In this document: positions 25,614-34,580 of the stretch, one piece after another
Layout of the letters: every line of letters starts with the position of its first letter
Numbering within the stretch: the stretch's first letter is position 1
NCBI RefSeq assembly: GCF_024189315.1
Contig: NZ_JAIZEO010000001.1
Coordinates: 1,178,001 to 1,242,000, forward strand
Reading direction: 5' to 3'
DNA: 64,000 nt
From: Halobacillus sp. A5
GTDB taxonomy: Bacteria; Bacillota; Bacilli; Bacillales; Halobacillaceae
Program-made: the position numbers and the translations under genes
The notes under the pieces: generated by a model
The model's database searches: none
What the model was told of the DNA's origin: nothing
What the model saw: the letters and a program-made list of their open reading frames with translations, nothing else

Positions 25614-25620
25614 CTTACCC

Positions 25621-27195
25621 TTACTTGGCAATCGTTTGCTGATACTCATAAGCCAGAATTGAAAACTCAATGACCTGCCTCTTCTCCGCTTCCATAAAAT
25701 CCTTTCCCAACAGCTGTTCAAGCTTTTCTAAACGGTGATACAGAGTCTGGCGAACTACAAATATCTGCTTAGCTGTCTCTTTTTTTGAACCATTACATGA
25801 TAAATAAACTTTTAATGTATGAAGCAGATTAGTATTGTTCTTCTGATCATACTCAATGATAGGCTCTAAATACTCCTGCACAAGATTGTTTAAATTGCTA
25901 TGCTTATGTACTAAGGAAATGAGGCGGTACATATGCATATCTTCATAAAAGTATTTGTGTTGTCCCGGTGGAACCTTTACTTGAATAGATAATGTTTCCT
26001 GAGCTGTTTTAAAGCTTTCATGAATTTGGCCGAGTGATCTCACATACTTTCCTCCAGCTATTTGGGACGATGAAGCATTGGAATCTTCGAGGATCTTTTC
26101 CAGCCTTAGAATCCCTTTGAGAACCCTCTCTCTCCAATTTTCCTCTCCTTCCTTATTTAATAAAATAAAGGTAAGTAAATGACGTTTCTCTACTGGAAAC
26201 ACAAAATAACCATTCTGATCAAAAACATTCTGGATCAACATATTTAAATAAGTAAGATCAGCTTGTAACTGACCTTTTTTAAGCTTGACAATAAGAACAA
26301 CCGCTCCAGAAACAGCTTCATTTATTTTATAATAGGTTAAATGTTCTTTAATTTCTTCTGAACTATGTACACCTTGCAGCCACTCAAGCATCCATTCCGT
26401 TTCTTCTGCTTTTCTTTTCTCTTCCGTATAAAGCTCTCTTAGAAGATACTGTGCCATGGCAGTAGCCGTCCTATCCAACAGTAACGATTCAAACTCCCCG
26501 AAATTTCTATGCTCAGAGAGGAGATAAATAGTGGCAAACTCCCGCTCAAAAACCTGGACAGGCTGGCTGAGCACTTTTTTATCAGAGCTTGCATGAAGTC
26601 TTTTTAACAATTCTTTTCTTTCCGTTTCTTTCACAGCAGGTATGATAACATCTTGATGATCGTCCGAGATGCAGACAAGCTGGCAGTTCAAATATTGCTG
26701 AAGATATTTTAAGATTTCAAATGAGTTGTCAATGGAGAGGAGTTTTTTATTTAATCGTTGAGCATAGTCTTCTAAGTTGGAGATTAGTTCGTATTGGCGG
26801 TTGATGAGATCTGAATGAATATCTTGGGTTATTTCTACAAATGATACCTCTTTTTCAAAAGTAATAATAGGGAAATGATGTCGGTTTGCTAACTCAACCG
26901 CCTGGTTTGGAATCGTATCAATAAAGCTGCCAAGCTCTATACAAAGACCGGCTACCCGGCGTTGAATCAGCTGTTCTAACAAGGAAAGAAAAAGTTCTTC
27001 ATTCCCTTTCCAGCCAAATCCGGTGGAGAGTACCAGTTCTCCTCCTTTTAAATTTTCTCTTACTTCTGTAATTTCAAAGACATGCACCCACTTTACGAGA
27101 CGGTCCAGACCTTGATGACCTGCAACTACAGTGGCACAGTCAAAATGACCTCGCGTAAGAATAGTTTTAACCGAGAATGCTGAGTGACTTTTCAT
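25621..27195 (-). CDS. PucR-family regulator of pyrimidine catabolism
   Basis: A 524-residue activator of the PucR family: an N-terminal purine-catabolism (PucR) sensory domain (about residues 1-130, VAGHQGLDRLVKWVHVFEI), a long central region, and a C-terminal helix-turn-helix of the HTH_30 type (LKVYLSCNGSKKETAKQIFVVRQTLYHRLEKLEQLLG, about 460-497). PucR of Bacillus subtilis controls purine use; PydR-type relatives control reductive pyrimidine breakdown. It is embedded among all pathway genes, so the pyrimidine role is the natural reading. The inducer is unknown, probably a pathway intermediate. Confidence 0.85.
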   Translation of the reverse strand: MKSHSAFSVKTILTRGHFDCATVVAGHQGLDRLVKWVHVFEITEVRENLKGGELVLSTGFGWKGNEELFLSLLEQLIQRRVAGLCIELGSFIDTIPNQAVELANRHHFPIITFEKEVSFVEITQDIHSDLINRQYELISNLEDYAQRLNKKLLSIDNSFEILKYLQQYLNCQLVCISDDHQDVIIPAVKETERKELLKRLHASSDKKVLSQPVQVFEREFATIYLLSEHRNFGEFESLLLDRTATAMAQYLLRELYTEEKRKAEETEWMLEWLQGVHSSEEIKEHLTYYKINEAVSGAVVLIVKLKKGQLQADLTYLNMLIQNVFDQNGYFVFPVEKRHLLTFILLNKEGEENWRERVLKGILRLEKILEDSNASSSQIAGGKYVRSLGQIHESFKTAQETLSIQVKVPPGQHKYFYEDMHMYRLISLVHKHSNLNNLVQEYLEPIIEYDQKNNTNLLHTLKVYLSCNGSKKETAKQIFVVRQTLYHRLEKLEQLLGKDFMEAEKRQVIEFSILAYEYQQTIAK

Positions 27196-27261
27196 AGAAT
27201 GACCCCTTAATCAAAGGTACTATAAGTTGGTCAAAAAATCTATGTGCTATTAATTGCGTCC

Positions 27262-27293
27262 AAAAAAAGAGACGGGAAACACCCCGCCTCTTA
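27262..27293 (-). terminator. Terminator downstream of the permease unit
   Basis: Minus strand AGAGGCGGG..CCCGTCTCT hairpin (one mismatch) followed by seven T; it overlaps the stop of the small gene 27291-27524. Confidence 0.7.
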
Positions 27294-27524
27294 GTACTCA
27301 TTTTGTTTTTGCTGTTGAAATAAAACGGTGGAAAAATATTTACGTGAATCCGGGTGAAGCACCTGAATTCTTTCTTTTTCCTCTTTGTCGGGATCACTTC
27401 CTTTATAACTAAACTCTAAAAACGATCCGCTCAGGTTCTCGGTTACACCAGTTATGATATACCCTTGTTCTAATAGAAAATCGATTTTCTCTCTTTCTGC
27501 AATAAATTCTTTGTAGGACGACAT
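27291..27524 (-). CDS. Small hypothetical protein of the pyrimidine locus
   Basis: A 77-residue soluble, charged protein (SSYKEFIAEREKIDFLLEQGY near the N-terminus, then VTENLSGSFLEFSY). I start at the internal ATG at 27524, because GAGGAGAGAGAG lies before it, rather than ten codons upstream inside the permease gene. It follows the NCS1 permease gene within 20 nt and precedes a terminator, so it is translated from the permease transcript. I do not recognise the family. Confidence 0.6.
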   Translation of the reverse strand: MSSYKEFIAEREKIDFLLEQGYIITGVTENLSGSFLEFSYKGSDPDKEEKERIQVLHPDSRKYFSTVLFQQQKQNEY

Positions 27525-27543
27525 ACTCTCTCTCCTCTCTTCC

Positions 27544-29037
27544 TCAGGCATCAATCTTAGCAGGACCCGATTCAGTCACCGTTTTCTGCCCTAATCTCTC
27601 TTCAACAAATCCCTCTCCAATATCCCAGTCGCGTCCGACCGTAATGCCAAGGTATTCTTCGTCACTAGGGTTCTCAATTTCTGCCTGCACATATTTTTTA
27701 AAGTACCAATACTTTGCTAGTACGAAGTAGCTGAGCGCTCCGACAGCAAAGCCTACAAAAAATGAATAATTGCTGAATGTGTAGGCTGCTACGCTTCCTA
27801 TGACCCACGAAAGGATGCCTGCCCAGTTTACTCCACCTCTATAGGAGAACTGGCCCTCTTTTTTATAAAGATCATATACATTCATTCTTCTTTTCCGCAG
27901 CAGGTAGTAGTCAGCGAAGATAATTCCCACGATTACGGAAAGAATCGCAGCGGCTATTAACAATACGGGTATGAGAAAATTAAACACGCTCCACGGCTGG
28001 ATGACGGTTCCGACTAAACCAGCTATAAAAACACCCGCCCAAAACGGCAGCTTCGGACCACCCACATTTGAAAATATGGTAGCGGCAGGAACAATGTTCG
28101 CCGAGACATTCGTAGACCATTGAGCGAGAACAATCATTAACAACAGGATTCCCAGAACAAGTCCGCCTGCAGATTCCTGCAAAGCTACTACAGGATCGTA
28201 ATTAGAAACCGCGATGTATGAAACAGCACCTAGTACTACGATAAATGTCTGGGTGAGGGGCAGTGCAATTAAACTTCCTACCATAGCACCTTTATTTCGT
28301 TTAAACCAGCTGCGTTCAAACTGGGGTGCTTTAATGAATCTCGAAATGGAAGAAACGTCAGCAGCAAGTGTCGCCCAGTACCCCATATTACCAACCACAA
28401 CTACTACAAAAGCAGTAAAGGCCGCTCCTCCGGTTACCGGGCTCTCTACCCAGGACCAAATATCCCGGCCCGCTTCTGAAGCAGTGTTAGATAATGTATA
28501 GTACATCCATATTCCTATTAAGATAATAACTGGTGCCGCCAAGTCGGCAAACTTTTCAACAGCTTTAATTCCCATCGCTGTATTTAATAATTGAAAAAGA
28601 GCGAAAATAATATAGCATGTAATCCAGCTGTCAAATCCAAATAAAATGTTTAAAATTCCGTTCATTGCGGTTGACCCGAAATAAGTATTTATTCCAAACC
28701 ACATCGAGGCAGCTACACCTCTTACCACGGAAGGAAAGTGCGTTCCCAATGTTCCAAACGGAGCTCTCATGTACACCGGGAACGAAATCCCATGTTCAAT
28801 ACCAATATCCGCCGTCATAGTGATTGCAAGTCCAATTAGAATTGTTCCAACTAACGTACCCAGCACCACTGACATTAGAGAAATTGATTGTACGCCTGCA
28901 CCTCCAATGGCAAATGCAGCTAATACAACGGCCATCCCTACCCACATAAAGGAAAAGCCCAAAGTACTTATCTTTCTTTCTCGGTGAGGAATCGGCATAA
29001 GATCAGGTGACATTAAATGACGATCTTTTTTGTCCAT
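27544..29037 (-). CDS. NCS1 nucleobase/hydantoin:cation symporter
   Basis: A 497-residue carrier of the NCS1 family with about 12 helices. Typical segments are GISFPVYMRAPFGTLG (about residues 83-98), the WFGINTYFGSTAMNGIL substrate loop (about 113-129) and RKRRMNVYDLYKKEGQFSYRGGVNWAG between late helices. NCS1 proteins import uracil, allantoin, hydantoins or cytosine with Na+ or H+. Placed directly downstream of dihydropyrimidinase, it most likely imports uracil/thymine or dihydropyrimidines. A hairpin at 29078-29114 separates it from hydA. Confidence 0.88.
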   Translation of the reverse strand: MDKKDRHLMSPDLMPIPHRERKISTLGFSFMWVGMAVVLAAFAIGGAGVQSISLMSVVLGTLVGTILIGLAITMTADIGIEHGISFPVYMRAPFGTLGTHFPSVVRGVAASMWFGINTYFGSTAMNGILNILFGFDSWITCYIIFALFQLLNTAMGIKAVEKFADLAAPVIILIGIWMYYTLSNTASEAGRDIWSWVESPVTGGAAFTAFVVVVVGNMGYWATLAADVSSISRFIKAPQFERSWFKRNKGAMVGSLIALPLTQTFIVVLGAVSYIAVSNYDPVVALQESAGGLVLGILLLMIVLAQWSTNVSANIVPAATIFSNVGGPKLPFWAGVFIAGLVGTVIQPWSVFNFLIPVLLIAAAILSVIVGIIFADYYLLRKRRMNVYDLYKKEGQFSYRGGVNWAGILSWVIGSVAAYTFSNYSFFVGFAVGALSYFVLAKYWYFKKYVQAEIENPSDEEYLGITVGRDWDIGEGFVEERLGQKTVTESGPAKIDA

Positions 29038-29077
29038 GTACAGAAATCCTCCTAAGTATACCTATAAATTTTTGAGT

Positions 29078-29114
29078 GGCTGCCTGGCTGTACATAAATT
29101 ACAGCCAGGCAGCC
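29078..29114 (-). terminator. Strong hairpin between hydA and the permease gene
   Basis: Perfect 14-bp stem GGCTGCCTGGCTGT / ACAGCCAGGCAGCC with a 9-nt loop. The minus-strand tail is ACTCAAAAATTT, a weak U-tract, so it may be a partial terminator or an RNA-stability hairpin tuning permease expression. Confidence 0.6.
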
Positions 29115-29128
29115 TTTCTATTTTGAAG

Positions 29129-30550
29129 TTATTTAATGGTAAGCTGTTCCTTGTCAACCAGTTTGAAATCACCATAGCGTGCCCGTTTTAAATATTGACC
29201 TGTTCCCAGCTTCCCTACAAACTCTTTATCCCGGATGACGAACTCCCCGCGTGATAACACACTGACTGGCTGCCCTGTTACTTTCATACCCTCAAATGGA
29301 TTATAATCTGCGGCCATATGACTGGTTTCTACTGAAATCGTTCGTTCCACTTTCGGATCAAAGAGAACAAGGTCAGCGTCTGCTCCAACTGAAATGGTTC
29401 CCTTCTGCGGGAATAATCCGAAAGTTTTAGCTACTCTTGTGGAAGTAATATCCACGAACTGGTTTAATGAAATTCTGCCTTTCTGAACGCCTTCAGAAAA
29501 AAGTATACTCACACGATCTTCAATAATGGGCCCACCATTTGGTATTTTCGTAAAGTCCCCTTTACCAAGATCTTTCTGTCCGTTAAAATCAAACGAACAT
29601 TGATCAGACCCTAACGTTTGAAGCTCCCCGTTCTTTAATGCACTCCACAGTACCTCTTGATTGAACTTCTCGCGCAGGGGAGGAGACCACACATATTTCG
29701 CCCCTTCAAAGTCCGGCTTCTCAAGATAGCTTTGATCAAGAACTAAATACTGCGGACATGTCTCGCCCCATACATCGTAGCCTTTCTTACGAGCTTCTGT
29801 AATCCTCTCGACCGCTTCCTTACAGGAGACGTGAACAACGTACAATTGAGAGTCCGCCAGGCCGGTAAGCTGGGCTGCCCGTCCAGTTGCTTCTCCTTCA
29901 GCTTCAGGGGGACGGGTTAAAGCGTGGTAAATGGGCTCTGTTTTGCCCTCCTTGAGCGCTTTCTTCACTAAGTGATCGATAACATCCCCATTTTCAGCAT
30001 GTACCATGACTAATGCACCAAGTCGTTTAGCCTCTTCCAACGTGCGGAAAAGGGTCTCATCATCTGCCTGAAATACATTTTTGTACGCCATAAAAACTTT
30101 AAATGATGTAATACCTTCATCCTCAATAACACTTGGAAGCTGGTCGATCACTGCATCATTAATTTCTCCTATCATAAGATGAAAGCTGTAATCGATAACC
30201 GCTTTGTCTCTTGATTTAGCGTGCCACTGGTCGATAGAATTCTGCAGCGGCTCTCCTTTGTTCGTCAGGCAGAAATCAATAACGGTAGTCGTACCTCCAA
30301 AAGCAGCAGCAATAGTTCCGGTCTCAAAATCGTCCTTACTCACAGTACCGCCAAACGGCATTTCTAAATGAGTATGCGGATCGACACCGCCTGGAAAAAT
30401 ATAATGTCCTTCTGCATCAACAATTTCAGCCGCTGGATCTGATAAATCCTGTCCTATTAATGCTATTCTTTCCTTTTCAATTAATAAATCTGCCTTATAC
30501 GTATCAGACGCCGTAACAATAATTCCATTTTTAATAATTTTCTTCATCAT
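29129..30550 (-). CDS. hydA: Dihydropyrimidinase
   Basis: A 473-residue cyclic amidohydrolase that opens 5,6-dihydrouracil or dihydrothymine to the N-carbamoyl beta-amino acid. Metal and active-site motifs: DPHTHLEMPFGG (about residues 57-68), the Lys expected to be carbamylated in SFKVFMAYKN, MVHAENGD, YVVHVSCKEA and LGSDQCSF near 315. Length is normal. Its start lies 19 nt past the preA stop, and preT, preA and hydA form one transcript. Confidence 0.93.
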   Translation of the reverse strand: MMKKIIKNGIIVTASDTYKADLLIEKERIALIGQDLSDPAAEIVDAEGHYIFPGGVDPHTHLEMPFGGTVSKDDFETGTIAAAFGGTTTVIDFCLTNKGEPLQNSIDQWHAKSRDKAVIDYSFHLMIGEINDAVIDQLPSVIEDEGITSFKVFMAYKNVFQADDETLFRTLEEAKRLGALVMVHAENGDVIDHLVKKALKEGKTEPIYHALTRPPEAEGEATGRAAQLTGLADSQLYVVHVSCKEAVERITEARKKGYDVWGETCPQYLVLDQSYLEKPDFEGAKYVWSPPLREKFNQEVLWSALKNGELQTLGSDQCSFDFNGQKDLGKGDFTKIPNGGPIIEDRVSILFSEGVQKGRISLNQFVDITSTRVAKTFGLFPQKGTISVGADADLVLFDPKVERTISVETSHMAADYNPFEGMKVTGQPVSVLSRGEFVIRDKEFVGKLGTGQYLKRARYGDFKLVDKEQLTIK

Positions 30551-30569
30551 TGCCCTCCTTGAAAATTGA

Positions 30570-31856
30570 TTACTTCACTAATTTCACATCACATGAAGGT
30601 GCAGCTCCAATCGCTGACTGCCTTTCATTCCAGGTCATTGGCGGCTGGCCGTTATCATAATCAATCATTTCAATCGCCCCGTCCACAGGACATACTATTG
30701 AGCATAGATTACAGCCCACACAGTCTTCCTCACGAACTCGTAAAATATCATTTCCATTCTCGTCTACTAACATATCGATACATTGATGCGACGTATCCTC
30801 ACAGGCAATATGACACTTGTTACAGTTGATACAGACATCGTTGTTAATCTTGGCCACAATCTGATGGTTTAAATCTAAATTGCCCCAGTCGGAATACTTC
30901 TCAACAGATTTGCCGACGATATCCATAACAGAGCTGATTCCCTTCTCATCCAAGTAATTGTTCAGTCCATCCTTCATGTCTTCTACGATACTAAATCCAT
31001 GATGCATGGCTGCCGTACAGACTTGTACACCCGTCGCACCCATCAGCATAAATTCTACGGCTTCCCGCCAGCTGGAAACCCCGCCCATACCGGAAATAGG
31101 AACATTGATTTTCGGGTGGCGCGCACATTCAGCAACCATGTTTAAAGCTATGGGTTTAACAGCCGGGCCGCAGTACCCGCCATGAGCTCCTTTGCCGGCT
31201 ACATTCGGTACGGTGTCCCATGTATCGAGGTCTACCCCTGCCAGACTATTGATCGTATTAATCATACTTACTGCATCAGCACCACCCTGCACAGCAGCTT
31301 CTGCAGTGAATGTAATATCTGTTATGTTGGGAGTCAGTTTAACAATAACAGGCGTTTCCGCTGCTTCCTTCACCCACATTGTCTGTTTCTCTACAAGCTC
31401 CGGCACCTGTCCGGAAGCAGCCCCCATTCCCCGCTCTGCCATACCATGAGGGCAGCCAAAGTTAAGCTCTAACCCATCAACACCGACTTCTTCCACACGC
31501 TTTACAATTTCATGCCACTTTTCCTGGGAAGGCTCTACCATTAAAGACGCGATAATGGCGTGATTGGGAAATCGCTTCTTCGTTTCATAGATTTCCTTTA
31601 AGTTCACCTCCAGAGGGCGGTCCGTTATTAATTCAATATTATTAAATCCGGCCATATTCTGGCCATTATAGCTTACACCGGCAAACCTTGAAGTAACGTT
31701 TAAAATCGGGTCTCCGAGTGTTTTCCAAACAGCCCCGCCCCAGCCGGCTTCAAAGGCACGCTGGACCTGGTATCCTGAATTTGTGGGAGGCGCAGAAGCC
31801 AGCCAAAAAGGATTAGGGGATTCTATTCCTGCAAGATTCAATCTCAAATCTGCCAT
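30570..31856 (-). CDS. preA: NAD-dependent dihydropyrimidine dehydrogenase subunit PreA
   Basis: A 428-residue catalytic subunit. The N-terminal TIM barrel binds FMN and the pyrimidine (NPFWLASAPPTNSGYQVQRAF, about residues 15-35; LELNFGCPHGMAERGMG, near 128-144), and two C-terminal 4Fe-4S clusters are marked by CINCNKCHIAC and CVGCNLCSIVCPVDG (about 345-395). With PreT it reduces uracil and thymine to the 5,6-dihydro forms. Adjacent to preT (23-nt gap) as in other bacteria. Confidence 0.93.
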   Translation of the reverse strand: MADLRLNLAGIESPNPFWLASAPPTNSGYQVQRAFEAGWGGAVWKTLGDPILNVTSRFAGVSYNGQNMAGFNNIELITDRPLEVNLKEIYETKKRFPNHAIIASLMVEPSQEKWHEIVKRVEEVGVDGLELNFGCPHGMAERGMGAASGQVPELVEKQTMWVKEAAETPVIVKLTPNITDITFTAEAAVQGGADAVSMINTINSLAGVDLDTWDTVPNVAGKGAHGGYCGPAVKPIALNMVAECARHPKINVPISGMGGVSSWREAVEFMLMGATGVQVCTAAMHHGFSIVEDMKDGLNNYLDEKGISSVMDIVGKSVEKYSDWGNLDLNHQIVAKINNDVCINCNKCHIACEDTSHQCIDMLVDENGNDILRVREEDCVGCNLCSIVCPVDGAIEMIDYDNGQPPMTWNERQSAIGAAPSCDVKLVK

Positions 31857-31879
31857 GTATAAGATACCTCCTTATTTTT

Positions 31880-33253
31880 CTATGCCGTTGCTGTAGGCGC
31901 CGGAGATAATCGCTTATGAATGGCAAGAGCCGCTTCTTTACCCTGCTGTGCGGCTGTAACCACCATGGCATCTCCTTTACCTTTTCCAAAAATAACATCT
32001 CCGCAAGAATAAACATCAGGGTTAGAAGTTTGTCTTGATTCAGGGTTAACTTTGACTACCCCGCCTTCGTGCTCCAATCCAAAATGTTCAATTAAGCTTA
32101 AATGACGTGTCTGTCCAATAGCCTTTATAATGGCATCAGCTTCTATCGTAAAATCTGAACCTTCAACAGGCACAGGGCGTCTCCTCCCATCACTGCCCGG
32201 TTCTCCAAGCTCCATCTTCACACACGTCAGCTCGGAAACTTTTCCACTATCATCCCCGGTGATACGGATCGGCTGGGTCAGCCAGTTAAACTCAACTCCG
32301 TCCTGCTTAGCAAAGTCATATTCAAAATCGTAAGCGGTCATTTCATTCGCTGTCCGCCTGTACACGATTTTCACATTCGAAGCTCCCTTACGAACCGAAC
32401 AAGTGGCGGCATCAATCGCTGTGTTTCCGGCTCCAACAACGACTACCTTCTTTCCAATCAGTTCCTGCGTGATTTCTCCCGATTTCGTACTCTTAACGAA
32501 TTCAATCGCATCGTGTATCCCTTCTAAATTTTCACCTTCAATACCGAGTACAGGGACACTTCCCATTCCAATAGCAAGAACAATCGAATCGTAGTTATTC
32601 TTTAACTCTTCATAGCTGATGTCTTCTCCTACCTTAGTATTTGTTCTAATTTCAACATCCATTTTTTCTACCTGTTCCACTTCCCAGTAAGATATCTCCT
32701 GTGGCAGACGGAAAGAAACAATACCATATGTATCTAATCCCCCTGCCTTCTCTTCTGCTTCAAAAATGGTAACATCATAACCAAAGCGGGCGAGTTCGCG
32801 TGCAGCAGACAAACCAGCCGGACCGCCGCCTACAACAGCGATTTTCTTACCATTTCGTTCACCCGGCTTAAAGAGCAGCTGTTCATTTCTGATCGCCCAA
32901 TCTGTGGCAAACCTCTGTAAATCTCCAATCACTATAGGCTTGGTAGAATGATTTAATACACACGCTCCTTCACATAACTCTTCGGTAGGGCAGACACGTG
33001 CACAAGTAGCACCAACAGGATTTGAGGACATAATAGTAGTGGCTGACCCTTTTAAATTACCTGAAGCTATTTTCTTAATGAATTTAGGAATGTCGATATC
33101 TGTAGGACAGGCTTTAATACAGGGCGCATCATAGCAGTACAAACACCTATTGGCTTCTTCAACGGCTTCGGCCCCTGACAACCCCTGGTGCACTTCTTCA
33201 AAGTTCAAACTTAAATTCTCTAACGATATCCCCTTACTTTTTAACTGACCCAA
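31880..33253 (-). CDS. preT: NAD-dependent dihydropyrimidine dehydrogenase subunit PreT
   Basis: A 457-residue electron-transfer subunit related to the small subunit of glutamate synthase. The N-terminal double cluster domain has CLYCYDAPCIKACPTDIDIP (about residues 37-56) and GATCARVCPTEELCEGACV (about 80-98). FAD-binding VVGGGPAGLSAAREL (about 138-152) and NAD-binding VVVGAGNTAIDAATCSVRKG (about 270-289) follow. It passes electrons from NAD(P)H to PreA. First gene of the preT-preA-hydA unit. Confidence 0.93.
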   Translation of the reverse strand: MGQLKSKGISLENLSLNFEEVHQGLSGAEAVEEANRCLYCYDAPCIKACPTDIDIPKFIKKIASGNLKGSATTIMSSNPVGATCARVCPTEELCEGACVLNHSTKPIVIGDLQRFATDWAIRNEQLLFKPGERNGKKIAVVGGGPAGLSAARELARFGYDVTIFEAEEKAGGLDTYGIVSFRLPQEISYWEVEQVEKMDVEIRTNTKVGEDISYEELKNNYDSIVLAIGMGSVPVLGIEGENLEGIHDAIEFVKSTKSGEITQELIGKKVVVVGAGNTAIDAATCSVRKGASNVKIVYRRTANEMTAYDFEYDFAKQDGVEFNWLTQPIRITGDDSGKVSELTCVKMELGEPGSDGRRRPVPVEGSDFTIEADAIIKAIGQTRHLSLIEHFGLEHEGGVVKVNPESRQTSNPDVYSCGDVIFGKGKGDAMVVTAAQQGKEAALAIHKRLSPAPTATA

Positions 33254-33349
33254 TGATCATAACCTCCTCGTAAAGAACTATTTGAATCAAAGTTGTATGT
33301 TTGGATTTTCAATCAAACGACTAAGCAGTCTTTAAACAGCCTAATTAAA

Positions 33350-33401
33350 AAGTCTTACATAGAGAAAATAATGTATTTTCTGTCCGCTCTATGTAAGACT
33401 T
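33350..33401 (-). terminator. Terminator of the beta-ureidopropionase gene
   Basis: Perfect 15-bp outer stem (AAGTCTTACATAGAG / CTCTATGTAAGACTT) enclosing a second hairpin GAAAATA-ATG-TATTTTC; on the minus strand it leads into TTTTTAATTAGG. Confidence 0.8.
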
Positions 33402-33417
33402 CGAAGTGTATTGTCGA

Positions 33418-34314
33418 TTAAGGCAGTAATTCGACCATATTTTCATAAGTTTCCGGTCTGCGGTCGCGGTAAAACTGCCACGTATCCCGCACTTCCCGAA
33501 TAAATTTCTTATTCATTTCTGCAATGATAACTTCATCCTGATCACGACTCCCCGTAGCTACAAAACCGCCTCTAGGATCCACAAGGTAGGACTGACCGTA
33601 GAACTCTCCCATGTTCCATGGCTTTTCATAACCTACTCGATTAATAGCTCCTAGATAATAGCCGTTAGCTACTGCATGAGCCGGCTGTTCAAGCTTCCAA
33701 AGATATTCTGAAAGACCAGCAACCGTCGCAGAAGGATTAAATACAACCTCTGCACCATTTAACCCTAATAACCTCGCACCCTCAGGAAAATGACGATCAT
33801 AGCAGATGTATACTCCTACTTTGGCAAAAGCTGTATCAAAAACAGGGTATCCAAGGTTCCCGGGTTTAAAATAATACTTCTCCCAGAATCCATGACCCTC
33901 TTCACCTACTTTTACCTGAGGGATATGATGCTTTCTATATTTTCCAAGATAGGAACCATCGGCATCTATAACAGCTGCCGTATTATAATATGTCGCAATC
34001 CCCTCGACTTCATAAATCGGCAGAATGATGACGACGCCTAACTCTTTAGCAAGCTCTTGAAACCGTTTTGTCGTAGGTCCATTAGGAATTTCTTCGGCAG
34101 AGTCGTACCATTTTGAATTTTGTTCTGTACAAAAATAAGGTCCATAGAAAATTTCCTGTAAACAAATAATCTGTGCACCCTTTTCCGCTGCTTCTTCCAC
34201 CAGTTTCAGATGCTTTTCAATAGCTTGTCTTTTATGAACTTCAACAGGTTCATTTCCATCAACATCGTGAGAAGCTTGAATTAATCCTATTTGTACTTGA
34301 TCTGACACATCCAT
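33418..34314 (-). CDS. Beta-ureidopropionase (nitrilase superfamily)
   Basis: A 298-residue carbon-nitrogen hydrolase with the catalytic triad of the superfamily: Glu in ICLQEIFYG (about residue 49), Lys in GKYRKHHIPQ (about 127) and Cys in VYICYDRHFPEGAR (about 170). It hydrolyses N-carbamoyl-beta-alanine to beta-alanine, CO2 and ammonia, the third step of the reductive pathway. The position between preT and the semialdehyde dehydrogenase gene supports this over other nitrilase activities. The minus-strand leader carries a motif shared with two other pathway genes. Confidence 0.9.
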   Translation of the reverse strand: MDVSDQVQIGLIQASHDVDGNEPVEVHKRQAIEKHLKLVEEAAEKGAQIICLQEIFYGPYFCTEQNSKWYDSAEEIPNGPTTKRFQELAKELGVVIILPIYEVEGIATYYNTAAVIDADGSYLGKYRKHHIPQVKVGEEGHGFWEKYYFKPGNLGYPVFDTAFAKVGVYICYDRHFPEGARLLGLNGAEVVFNPSATVAGLSEYLWKLEQPAHAVANGYYLGAINRVGYEKPWNMGEFYGQSYLVDPRGGFVATGSRDQDEVIIAEMNKKFIREVRDTWQFYRDRRPETYENMVELLP

Positions 34315-34535
34315 TCCTCCTATGTAAGAATTATCGACATTGTAGATATAAAGAAGAAAAATTGTAGAAGAAAACCGCCCCTTTTTGTAATTTATTGAAT
34401 CTTTTCTATTTACAGAATATTTTGTAACTTAAACTCTACTTTACACTATTTTTACAAATTTTCCACTATACACATTGTAAAATTTCGACTCAAAAAATTT
34501 TCCCTTTTGTAAAATGGGTAAGATGAACCAGAAGA

Positions 34536-34567
34536 AACGGACTCCCAATATAGTATAGAAGTCCGTT
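34536..34567 (-). terminator. Terminator of the semialdehyde dehydrogenase gene
   Basis: Perfect 8-bp stem AACGGACT / AGTCCGTT, 14 nt past the stop; the tail TCTTCTGGTTC is poor in U, so it may be inefficient. Confidence 0.55.
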
Positions 34568-34580
34568 AATCATCTTTTAT